DNA of 5,849 nucleotides from Pseudomonadota bacterium (GTDB lineage: Bacteria > Pseudomonadota > Alphaproteobacteria > Rhizobiales > Devosiaceae): the NCBI GenBank assembly GCA_023433775.1, contig JAEYTY010000100.1, positions 1 through 5,849 of the forward strand. Reading direction: 5' to 3'. Of this stretch, positions 1-5,491 are shown piece after piece. A program made the translations under genes and the position numbers. The stretch's first letter is position 1. Every line of letters begins with the position of its first letter. The notes under the pieces were generated by a model. The model did not search any database, was not told the DNA's origin, and worked only from the letters and a program-made list of their open reading frames with translations.

Positions 1-696
1 ATCCTGCCCTTCGATACGCCCTTTTCCCAGGTCGAGGCCGAAGATTTCGTCGGCGACATCCTGGTCAAAAAGCTCGGTGTGCGCGGGGTTATTGTCGGCT
101 CCGATTTCCATTTCGGCCGCCAGCGCCGCGGCACCCCGGCTTTCCTCAAATCAGCGGGCGACCAGCATGGCTTTGCCGTCGATACGCTCGATCTGATGGA
201 TGAGGGCGACGAACCAATTTCCTCCTCGCGCATCCGCGCCGCGCTCTCTGAAGGCGCGGTAACGGCGGCCAATCGGCTCCTTGGCTATCACTGGTTTTTC
301 GAAGGCTGCGTGGTCAAGGGCGATCAGCGGGGCCGCGATCTCGGCTTCCCCACGGCCAACACGGTCACGCCCACCGGCTTCCAGCTCGCCCAGGGCGTCT
401 ATGCCGTGCGCGCGCGGCTGGGCGGCCGGGTTTTTGACGGCGTCGCCGCCTATGGCAAGCCCATGTTCGACAATCAGCGCCCGCCCTTCGAAACCCATCT
501 CTTCGATTTCGACGAAGACATTTACGGCCACACGCTCGGCGTCGCCCTTGTCGGCCACATCCGCGGGCAGGAGGTCTTTTCCGGCCTCGACGAACTGATC
601 GCCGCCATGGACCGGGACTCCCGCAAAGCCCGCGACCTCCTCGCCGCCGCAGAACCGCTGAGCGACATGGAACGCCGGCTCGGGTTTTTGGGGTAG
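1..696 (+). CDS. ribF: Bifunctional riboflavin kinase / FAD synthetase, 3' part (5' end outside window)
   Basis: This enzyme phosphorylates riboflavin to FMN and adenylylates FMN to FAD in the cytoplasm. The reading frame is open from base 1, so the gene starts upstream; 231 residues are visible and the family is usually about 310-330, so roughly 80-100 N-terminal residues, including the nucleotide-binding HxGH region, are missing. The rest of the FAD synthetase domain is seen as ILPFDTPFSQ at window residues 1-10, GSDFHFGRQRRG at 33-44 and ISSSRIR at 73-79. The flavokinase domain follows, with GRDLGFPTAN at about 111-120, GVYAVRARLGG, and ETHLFDFDEDIYG starting at E164, the expected catalytic glutamate. 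The segment AYGKPMF stands where many homologues have a NIGxRPTF-like motif, a mild deviation. A GTG at base 79 is internal and not the start. It is the first gene of a ribF-ileS-lspA cluster. Identification is firm; only the start is unknown. Confidence 0.96.
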   Translation: MLPFDTPFSQVEAEDFVGDILVKKLGVRGVIVGSDFHFGRQRRGTPAFLKSAGDQHGFAVDTLDLMDEGDEPISSSRIRAALSEGAVTAANRLLGYHWFFEGCVVKGDQRGRDLGFPTANTVTPTGFQLAQGVYAVRARLGGRVFDGVAAYGKPMFDNQRPPFETHLFDFDEDIYGHTLGVALVGHIRGQEVFSGLDELIAAMDRDSRKARDLLAAAEPLSDMERRLGFLG

Positions 697-700
697 CAAT

Positions 701-755
701 CCTCTCCCGTTCACGGGAGAGGGGGACCACGCGAAGCGTGGTGGAGAGGGGAGCC
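701..755 (+). repeat. GC-rich hairpin repeat, copy A (REP-like)
   Basis: This copy starts four bases after the ribF stop. It contains two perfect hairpins: CCTCTCCCGT at 701-710 and ACGGGAGAGG at 713-722 around a two-base loop, then ACCACGC at 726-732 and GCGTGGT at 736-742 around GAA. It ends with a GGAGAGGGGAGCC tail to 755. A second copy lies in reverse orientation at 801-853. Intergenic palindromes of this general CCTCTCCC...GGGAGAGG style are common in alphaproteobacterial genomes (general knowledge, not searched). There is no T-tract after the hairpins, so it does not look like an intrinsic terminator, though it could shield the ribF mRNA 3' end. Confidence 0.8.
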
Positions 756-800
756 CCACGCGCAAGAACGGCAGGCTGTCCGCTACGCCATTGCGCAAGC

Positions 801-853
801 GGCTCCCCCTCCACCGCCTCTCGGCGGTCCCCCTCCCCCGCGGGCGGCGGAGG
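801..853 (-). repeat. GC-rich hairpin repeat, copy B, inverted relative to copy A
   Basis: Read on the minus strand, this 53-base segment aligns end to end with copy A at 701-755, sharing the central GAGGGGGACC block and the GGGGAGCC tail. Its inner hairpin is ACCGCC/GGCGGT (813-818 and 823-828 on +) with a four-base loop; the stem bases differ from copy A but the pairing is kept. The outer stem is weaker, with CCTCC/GGAGG ends (832-836 and 849-853). The 45 bases between the copies contain a further inverted pair, GCGCAA at 760-765 and TTGCGC at 791-796, so the whole 701-853 region can fold as one nested structure. The layout resembles a BIME, that is, two REP units head to head. Confidence 0.75.
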
Positions 854-906
854 ATGGCCGACTGCCGCATCTTGCTTTGCGACGGAGCGCTTGCCGAAAT
901 CACCCT

Positions 907-935
907 TTGCCCCATCGTCCCGCCCTTGCTAAAAG
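907..935 (+). promoter_or_regulatory. Possible sigma-70 type promoter for ileS
   Basis: TTGCCC at 907-912 is followed after exactly 17 bases by TAAAAG at 930-935, with an extended -10 TG at 927-928. Transcription would start near 942, giving a leader of about 25 bases before the ileS ATG. Both boxes deviate from consensus and the sequence is GC-rich, so this is a candidate only. The repeat pair between ribF and this site makes a separate ileS promoter reasonable. Confidence 0.35.
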
Positions 936-967
936 GCGCGCGACCTTCCTGAACCGATTGCCGATCC

Positions 968-3940
968 ATGACCGACCAAGCCGCCAGCGCGTTCGAAACC
1001 GATTATTCCGCGACGCTTTTCCTGCCGGAAACCGAATTCCCCATGCGCGCGGGCCTGCCCGACCGTGAGCCGATCTGGCTCAAGCGCTGGGAGGACATGG
1101 ATATTTATGGCCTTCAGCGCGAGCAGGCTAAGGATCGGCCCCTGTTCACGCTCCATGATGGCCCCCCCTATGCCAATGGCAATATCCATATCGGTCACGC
1201 GCTCAACAAGACGCTGAAGGATCTCGTCGCCCGCTCCATGCAGATGCTGGGCTACAACTCGGCCTATGTGCCGGGCTGGGATTGCCACGGCCTGCCCATC
1301 GAATGGAAAATCGAAGAGCAGTACCGCGCCAAGGGCAAGGACAAGAACGACGTTCCCGTTGTCGAATTCCGCCAGGAATGCCGCACCTTTGCCGAGCAAT
1401 GGGTCGATGTGCAGCGCGAGGAATTCAAGCGCCTCGGCGTGATCGGCGAATGGGACAATCCCTATCTCACCATGAGCTTCGACGCCGAAGCCCAGATCGC
1501 CCGCGAGCTGATGAAGGTCTCGATAACCGGCCAGCTCTATCGCGGCTCTAAGCCCGTGATGTGGTCGGTGGTCGAGCGCACCGCGCTGGCCGAAGCTGAA
1601 ATCGAATATGCCGACTACGAGAGCGACACGATCTGGGTGAAATTCCCGGTTTCGCGCATTCAGTCTGTTGACGGGAACGACACCGACGAGATCATCGCCC
1701 ATCGCGAACACCTGACCGGTGCCAGCGTCGTCATCTGGACCACCACGCCCTGGACCATTCCGGCCAACCGCGCCATCTCGTTCTCCTCGAAGATCGCTTA
1801 TGGTCTTTACGAGGTCACTGGCGCGCCAGCGGAAAACTGGGCCAAGACCGGCGACAAGCTGATCCTCGCCGACAAGCTTGCTACCGAAGTCTTTGCCAAG
1901 TCCAAGGTGGAAACCTTTGTGCGCTTGCAGGATGTTCCCGCCTCGGTGCTCTCCGGTATCGCCTCGCATCACCCCCTGCGCGGCCACGGCGGCGGCTACA
2001 ATTTTGACGTGCCTCTGCTCGATGGCGAACACGTCACCGATGATGCCGGCACGGGCTTCGTCCACACAGCCCCCGGCCATGGTCTTGACGACTTTGGCAT
2101 CTGGATGGACTCCACCCGCGCTCTTCAGGATCGCGGCATCGATCCCGCCATCCCCTATGTCGTGGGCGACGATGGCTTCTATACCGATCAGGCGCCGGGC
2201 TTTGATGGCGCCCGCGTCATCGACGACAATGGCAAGAAGGGCGACGCCAATAATCGCGTCATCGCCGCGCTGGCGGAGAAGGGCAATATCATCGCCCGTG
2301 GCCGCGTAAAGCACCAATATCCCCATTCCTGGCGCTCGAAGAAGCCGGTCATCTTCCGCAACACGCCGCAATGGTTTGTCTATATGGACAAGGACATTGA
2401 AGGCGCAGCAGGCGACACCCTGCGCCATCGCGCCCTCAACGCCATCGACGCCACCAAATTCTACCCCGCCGCCGGACAGAACCGCCTCCGCGCCATGATT
2501 GCCGACCGCCCCGATTGGGTGCTGTCGCGCCAGCGCGCCTGGGGCGTGCCGATCACGGTCTTCGTCCACAAGGAAACCAGCGAAATCCTGCGCGACGAGG
2601 CGGTCAATCACCGCATCGCCCAGAGTTTTGAGGAGGAGGGCGCCGACGCCTGGTACAAGCCCGGCGCTGCCGAACGCTATCTCGGGTCCGACTACAAGGC
2701 CGACGATTACGAAATGGTCCGCGACGTGCTCGACGTCTGGTTTGACTCGGGCTCGACCCATTCCTTCGTGCTGCGCAACAAGCAGAAATGGCCACATCTT
2801 AAATTCCCGGCCTCGATGTATCTCGAAGGCTCGGATCAGCATCGCGGCTGGTTCCATTCCTCGCTGCTCGAATCCTGCGCCACCAATGGCCACGCGCCCT
2901 ATGACAGCGTGCTGACCCATGGCTTCACCATGGATGGCGAAGGCCGCAAGATGAGCAAATCGCTGGGCAATGTCGTTGCCCCGCAGGAAATCATCAAACA
3001 ATACGGCGCCGATATCCTGCGCCTCTGGGTCGCCTCTTCGGACTATTCTGAAGACCTGCGCCTCGGCAAGGAAGTGATCCAGACCACGGTGGATTCCTAC
3101 CGCAAGCTGCGCAACACCCTGCGCTGGCTCCTGGGCAATCTGGCCCATTTCAAGCCCGAAGACGTGGTCGACGCCAAGGACATGCCCGAGCTTGAACGGC
3201 TGATGCTGCACCGTCTGGCCCAGCTCGATGCGGGCGTGCGCACCGCCTACAAGGAATATGACTACCGCAAGGTGGTCACGCTCCTCTCGAACTTCATGAA
3301 TATCGAGCTTTCGGCCTTCTATTTCGACATCCGCAAGGATGCGCTCTATTGCGACCCGATCTCCTCGATCAAGCGCCGCTCGGCGCTGACCGTGCTCGAT
3401 CACCTGTTCAATTGTCTCACGGCCTGGCTTGCGCCCATTCTGGTCTTCACCATGGAAGAGTGCTGGCTCGAGCGCCATCCGGGCGAAGGCTCATCGGTCC
3501 ACCTGCGCCTCTTCCCCGAAGTGCCCGTCGATTGGCTCAATGATGATCTGGCCGCCAAGTGGCAGCTCATCCGCGCCGTCCGCCGCACGGTGACCGGCGC
3601 GCTCGAAATCGAGCGCCGCGAAAAGCGCATCGGTTCTTCGCTCGAAGCCGCGCCAAACGTCTTCGTCGCCGATGCCCGCTATGTCGTGGCGCTTGAAGGC
3701 CAGGACCTGGCCGAAATCGCCATCACATCGGATATCGAACTGGTGCAAAACGAAGGCCCGTCCGAAGCCTTCCGGCTCGACGACGTGCCGGGCGTTTCGG
3801 TGGTTCCGGCGCTGGCCCAGGGCAAGCGCTGCGCCCGCTCCTGGAAGGTGCTGCCCGATGTCGGCACCGACCCCGAATATCCCGACGTCTCCCTCCGCGA
3901 CGCCCAGGCCCTGCGCGAACGCGCTGCGGCAGGGCTTTGA
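968..3940 (+). CDS. ileS: Isoleucyl-tRNA synthetase
   Basis: This class I synthetase charges tRNA-Ile with isoleucine using ATP in the cytoplasm and hydrolyses mischarged Val-tRNA-Ile. The 990-residue protein is slightly longer than the E. coli enzyme (938) and looks complete. Visible parts in order are the HIGH motif as HIGH at residues 74-77 inside GPPYANGNIHIGH; the CP1 editing domain with WTTTPWTIPAN at 257-267 and GTGFVHTAPGHGLDDF at 361-376, where H366 and D375 match the editing residues of E. coli IleRS; WGVP at 525-528; DVWFDSGS from 589; YLEGSDQHRGW from 618; KMSKS at 661-665; then a helical anticodon-binding domain over about 700-850. The C-terminal zinc finger of the E. coli enzyme is degenerate: the expected CxxC pairs are reduced to C955 in RCARSW. 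The ATG at 968 is chosen because it gives a normal N-terminus; no clear Shine-Dalgarno sequence precedes it. Confidence 0.98.
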   Translation: MTDQAASAFETDYSATLFLPETEFPMRAGLPDREPIWLKRWEDMDIYGLQREQAKDRPLFTLHDGPPYANGNIHIGHALNKTLKDLVARSMQMLGYNSAYVPGWDCHGLPIEWKIEEQYRAKGKDKNDVPVVEFRQECRTFAEQWVDVQREEFKRLGVIGEWDNPYLTMSFDAEAQIARELMKVSITGQLYRGSKPVMWSVVERTALAEAEIEYADYESDTIWVKFPVSRIQSVDGNDTDEIIAHREHLTGASVVIWTTTPWTIPANRAISFSSKIAYGLYEVTGAPAENWAKTGDKLILADKLATEVFAKSKVETFVRLQDVPASVLSGIASHHPLRGHGGGYNFDVPLLDGEHVTDDAGTGFVHTAPGHGLDDFGIWMDSTRALQDRGIDPAIPYVVGDDGFYTDQAPGFDGARVIDDNGKKGDANNRVIAALAEKGNIIARGRVKHQYPHSWRSKKPVIFRNTPQWFVYMDKDIEGAAGDTLRHRALNAIDATKFYPAAGQNRLRAMIADRPDWVLSRQRAWGVPITVFVHKETSEILRDEAVNHRIAQSFEEEGADAWYKPGAAERYLGSDYKADDYEMVRDVLDVWFDSGSTHSFVLRNKQKWPHLKFPASMYLEGSDQHRGWFHSSLLESCATNGHAPYDSVLTHGFTMDGEGRKMSKSLGNVVAPQEIIKQYGADILRLWVASSDYSEDLRLGKEVIQTTVDSYRKLRNTLRWLLGNLAHFKPEDVVDAKDMPELERLMLHRLAQLDAGVRTAYKEYDYRKVVTLLSNFMNIELSAFYFDIRKDALYCDPISSIKRRSALTVLDHLFNCLTAWLAPILVFTMEECWLERHPGEGSSVHLRLFPEVPVDWLNDDLAAKWQLIRAVRRTVTGALEIERREKRIGSSLEAAPNVFVADARYVVALEGQDLAEIAITSDIELVQNEGPSEAFRLDDVPGVSVVPALAQGKRCARSWKVLPDVGTDPEYPDVSLRDAQALRERAAAGL

Positions 3941-3960
3941 GCGGCGTGAGAATTTTCACT

Positions 3961-4024
3961 GTCATCCCCGCGAAAGCAGGGACCTCCGTTCCCAAACAGG
4001 GGTTCCCGTTTTCGCGAAAATGAC
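3961..4024 (+). repeat. GTCAT...ATGAC inverted repeat between ileS and lspA
   Basis: Two 26-base arms, 3961-3986 and 3999-4024, are imperfect reverse complements (19 of 26 positions match) around a 12-base loop. The left arm begins GTCATCCCCGCGAAAGC and the right arm, read in reverse, begins GTCATTTTCGCGAAAAC. The right arm holds a perfect 12-base palindrome, TTTTCGCGAAAA, at 4009-4020. This is a decayed member of the widely seen GTCATTCCCGCGAAAGCGGGAAT type of bacterial intergenic repeat (family recognised from memory, not searched). It is unrelated to the repeat pair at 701-853. It lies 20 bases after the ileS stop and could form a hairpin in an ileS-lspA transcript, but has no terminator-like T-tract. 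Confidence 0.8.
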
Positions 4025-4056
4025 TATGAGGAACTGGGAAGTATCGAACCAGAAGC

Positions 4057-4062
4057 AGGGGG
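4057..4062 (+). promoter_or_regulatory. Ribosome binding site that fixes the GTG start of lspA
   Basis: AGGGGG lies nine bases before the GTG at 4072, a normal Shine-Dalgarno spacing. It supports this GTG over the next in-frame ATG at 4114, which would remove part of the first membrane segment. Confidence 0.65.
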
Positions 4063-4071
4063 CTTTGAGCA

Positions 4072-4635
4072 GTGAACGTCAGAAGTGCAAATCCGGCCAC
4101 GCTCTATTCCCTCATGGCCGCCATTCTCGCCTTTGGTCTCGATCGGGCGCAGAAGGGTTTTCACATTGCCGGCGAATGCTATGCCATCGGTCAGGCCGCC
4201 TGTGTCGAGGTGCTCTCATTCTATGAGCCACTGCTTCTGACCGGCTGGCGGGGTGGCGAAATCCTCTCGCCGTTCCCGTTTTTCGACTATGTGCTGGTGT
4301 GGAATACCGGCATTTCCTATGGTCTGCTCGATAGCCTTCCGGTCTGGGCGCTCGGCATGGTGATGATGGTCGCCATCATCGCTCTGTCGATCTGGTGGTG
4401 GCGCACAGATGTGCCGCTGGTGCGGCTCGGGCTGGCGCTCTGTATCGGCGGCGCGCTTTCAAATGCGCTTGATCGGCTCATCTATGGCGCGGTGGCAGAT
4501 TTCTTACACTTCCATTGGGGCAGCTGGTCGTTCTACATATTCAACATCGCCGATGTGGCGATAACCTTTGGCGTTTTGTGCCTTTTTGCCGATATTATCG
4601 GCCTGGGGCGCAAGCGGGCAAAGAAACTGGCCTGA
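4072..4635 (+). CDS. lspA: Lipoprotein signal peptidase (signal peptidase II)
   Basis: LspA is an inner-membrane aspartyl protease that removes the signal peptide from diacylglyceryl-modified prolipoproteins just before the lipidated cysteine. The 187-residue protein has four likely membrane segments, near residues 9-24, 91-110, 117-135 and 156-178. Conserved motifs are DRAQK at 24-28 (the DxxxK site), NTGISYG at 78-84, GGALSNALDR at 126-135 and FNIAD at 157-161. The catalytic pair should be D143 (in VADF) and D161, matching D124 and D143 of the Pseudomonas aeruginosa enzyme. The stretch between D24 and N78 is about 20 residues longer than in E. coli or P. aeruginosa and contains C36 and C44. 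The start is GTG with a well-spaced ribosome binding site. It follows ileS as in many proteobacteria, although a 131-base gap with a repeat separates them. The next gene encodes a predicted lipoprotein, a likely substrate. Confidence 0.96.
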   Translation: MNVRSANPATLYSLMAAILAFGLDRAQKGFHIAGECYAIGQAACVEVLSFYEPLLLTGWRGGEILSPFPFFDYVLVWNTGISYGLLDSLPVWALGMVMMVAIIALSIWWWRTDVPLVRLGLALCIGGALSNALDRLIYGAVADFLHFHWGSWSFYIFNIADVAITFGVLCLFADIIGLGRKRAKKLA

Positions 4636-4675
4636 ACGCGGACAACACGTTGCCGCCAGAATCTGGTCTTAAGGC

Positions 4676-4694
4676 CGCTTATGCGCTATAAGCG
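4676..4694 (+). promoter_or_regulatory. Palindrome overlapping a possible -10 box upstream of the lipoprotein gene
   Basis: CGCTTAT at 4676-4682 and ATAAGCG at 4688-4694 form a perfect 7-base inverted repeat around GCGCT. The right half contains TATAAG at 4687-4692, a good -10 candidate that would start transcription near 4699, about 20 bases before the ATG at 4720. The matching -35 region (about 4663-4669, CTGGTCT) is poor. The palindrome could be an operator over the promoter, or only a small RNA hairpin if transcription comes through from lspA. Confidence 0.35.
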
Positions 4695-4707
4695 CCGCCG
4701 ACATCGT

Positions 4708-4713
4708 AAGGGA
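4708..4713 (+). promoter_or_regulatory. Ribosome binding site choosing the 4720 start
   Basis: AAGGGA lies six bases before the ATG at 4720. The in-frame ATG at 4681 also has an AAGG six bases upstream (4671-4674), but using it would add 13 very basic residues to the front of a lipoprotein signal peptide and would place the start codon inside the 4676-4694 palindrome. The 4720 start is preferred. Confidence 0.6.
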
Positions 4714-4719
4714 CGTTTC

Positions 4720-5352
4720 ATGCGTATTGGTTTGACGGGGCATAAGGCTGCAGTTTCTGGCACCACACGGGCGGCATTGGCGGGGCTGGCTTTGCTCGCC
4801 ACTTTGGCCCTTGGCGCCTGCACCACCGTCGAAGGCACCAATGCCATGACCGACTTCGGCACCTTCGAGCGCGAGGTGATGAACACCACCGCCCGCGGCT
4901 TTGGCCTCATTCCCGGCGAAGAAGCCAAGGAAGACCTGACCCAGGCGCGCGCTCCTCTGGTGCTGCCCAAGGATCCCAACGGTCTGCCCGCACCCACCAA
5001 GCAGGTTGCCGCCACGCAATTGCCCGCCAATAGCGACCGCGTGCAGATCGATACCTCGCGTCTCAGCGAGGCCGAACTGCAGCGCATCCGCAATACCCGC
5101 GTCGTCGACATGCGCTCGCTCAGCGGTCGTCCGCTGACCGAGGCCGAAGCCAAGGCGCTGACGGCCCGTATGCAGGGCGGCAATATGGCGGTCAATGTCA
5201 GCACCAGCCGTCCGCTCTATCTGCCGCCGGATGAATATTTCACCCGCGTCGGCGATGCCCAGCTGATCTGCCGTACGCCGCAGGGCGAACTGGTGTCGCT
5301 CCGCGACCAGCGCTGCCCCGGCGATGTGCGCCGCGCCCTGGAAAAGAACTGA
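4720..5352 (+). CDS. Predicted lipoprotein of unknown function, downstream of lspA
   Basis: This is a 210-residue secreted lipoprotein with no function I can assign. The N-terminus has an Arg/Lys-containing region, a hydrophobic core (AALAGLALLATLALGA, 18-33) and a lipobox LGAC ending at C34, so C34 should be lipidated and cleaved by LspA, encoded just upstream. Threonine at +2 gives no inner-membrane retention signal, so the outer membrane, facing the periplasm, is likely. The mature part is hydrophilic: a segment with RAPLVLPKDPNGLPAP at 77-92, a charged helix-like region at about 114-152 (LSEAELQRIRN, then LSGRPLTEAEAKALTARM), and RPLYLPPDEYF at 164-174. A C-terminal cysteine pair, C184 and C199, could form a disulfide. 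The lspA neighbourhood and the APLVLP-type segment recall DUF3035 (BamF-like) lipoproteins found next to lspA in some alphaproteobacteria, but the match is too weak to name it. A strong terminator follows 61 bases after the stop. Confidence 0.88.
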   Translation: MRIGLTGHKAAVSGTTRAALAGLALLATLALGACTTVEGTNAMTDFGTFEREVMNTTARGFGLIPGEEAKEDLTQARAPLVLPKDPNGLPAPTKQVAATQLPANSDRVQIDTSRLSEAELQRIRNTRVVDMRSLSGRPLTEAEAKALTARMQGGNMAVNVSTSRPLYLPPDEYFTRVGDAQLICRTPQGELVSLRDQRCPGDVRRALEKN

Positions 5353-5413
5353 TCCAAGGGCCGGTCGCCAATACGAATACGTGCCTTTGAATTTTCAGGC
5401 ATCACGACTACCG

Positions 5414-5446
5414 GCGGCCGGACAGATCCGGCCGCTTTCGCTTTTT
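5414..5446 (+). terminator. Rho-independent terminator after the lipoprotein gene
   Basis: GCGGCCGGA at 5414-5422 and TCCGGCCGC at 5427-5435 form a perfect 9-base stem with a CAGA loop, followed directly by TTTCGCTTTTT (5436-5446). This is a convincing intrinsic terminator on the + strand. It should end transcripts from the lspA/lipoprotein unit and separate them from the pseudouridine synthase gene that starts 45 bases later. Confidence 0.88.
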
Positions 5447-5491
5447 CCGCGCCGCCCATCCGGGTCACGCATGACATGAAAGAACGCGCCT

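Noticed and set aside
738..932. A short + strand open frame in the ribF-ileS gap
   Set aside because: It is read straight through the hairpin repeats, lacks a ribosome binding site and encodes Ser/Pro/Arg-rich sequence expected from repeat DNA.
151..969. A 272-codon minus-strand open frame across ribF and the ribF-ileS gap
   Set aside because: It is antisense to conserved ribF coding sequence and runs through the repeat pair; composition is low-complexity and no family is recognisable.
929..3478. An 849-codon open frame on the minus strand, opposite ileS
   Set aside because: It lies entirely antisense to a clear, complete ileS, has no recognisable domain or ribosome binding site, and its His/Gly/Val/Ala-rich composition is typical of the mirror frame of a GC-rich gene.
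3723..4100. A minus-strand open frame including the GTCAT repeat
   Set aside because: The peptide segment FRENGNPCLG...VPAFAGMT is the familiar spurious translation of this repeat type, not a protein domain.
4681..4719. An earlier in-frame ATG for the lipoprotein gene, with AAGG six bases upstream
   Set aside because: It adds 13 very basic residues before an already adequate signal peptide, and the ATG sits inside the palindrome at 4676-4694; the 4720 start has a better ribosome binding site. It is not fully excluded.
5382..5401. A small hairpin, TGCCT/AGGCA, after the lipoprotein stop
   Set aside because: Only five pairs with a ten-base loop and no T-tract; not distinguishable from chance.
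5359..5433. GGCCGG at 5359-5364 could pair with CCGGCC at 5428-5433 and compete with the terminator stem, as in an attenuator
   Set aside because: Six GC pairs over a 60-base loop are weaker than the 9-base terminator stem, and such matches are frequent by chance in GC-rich DNA.
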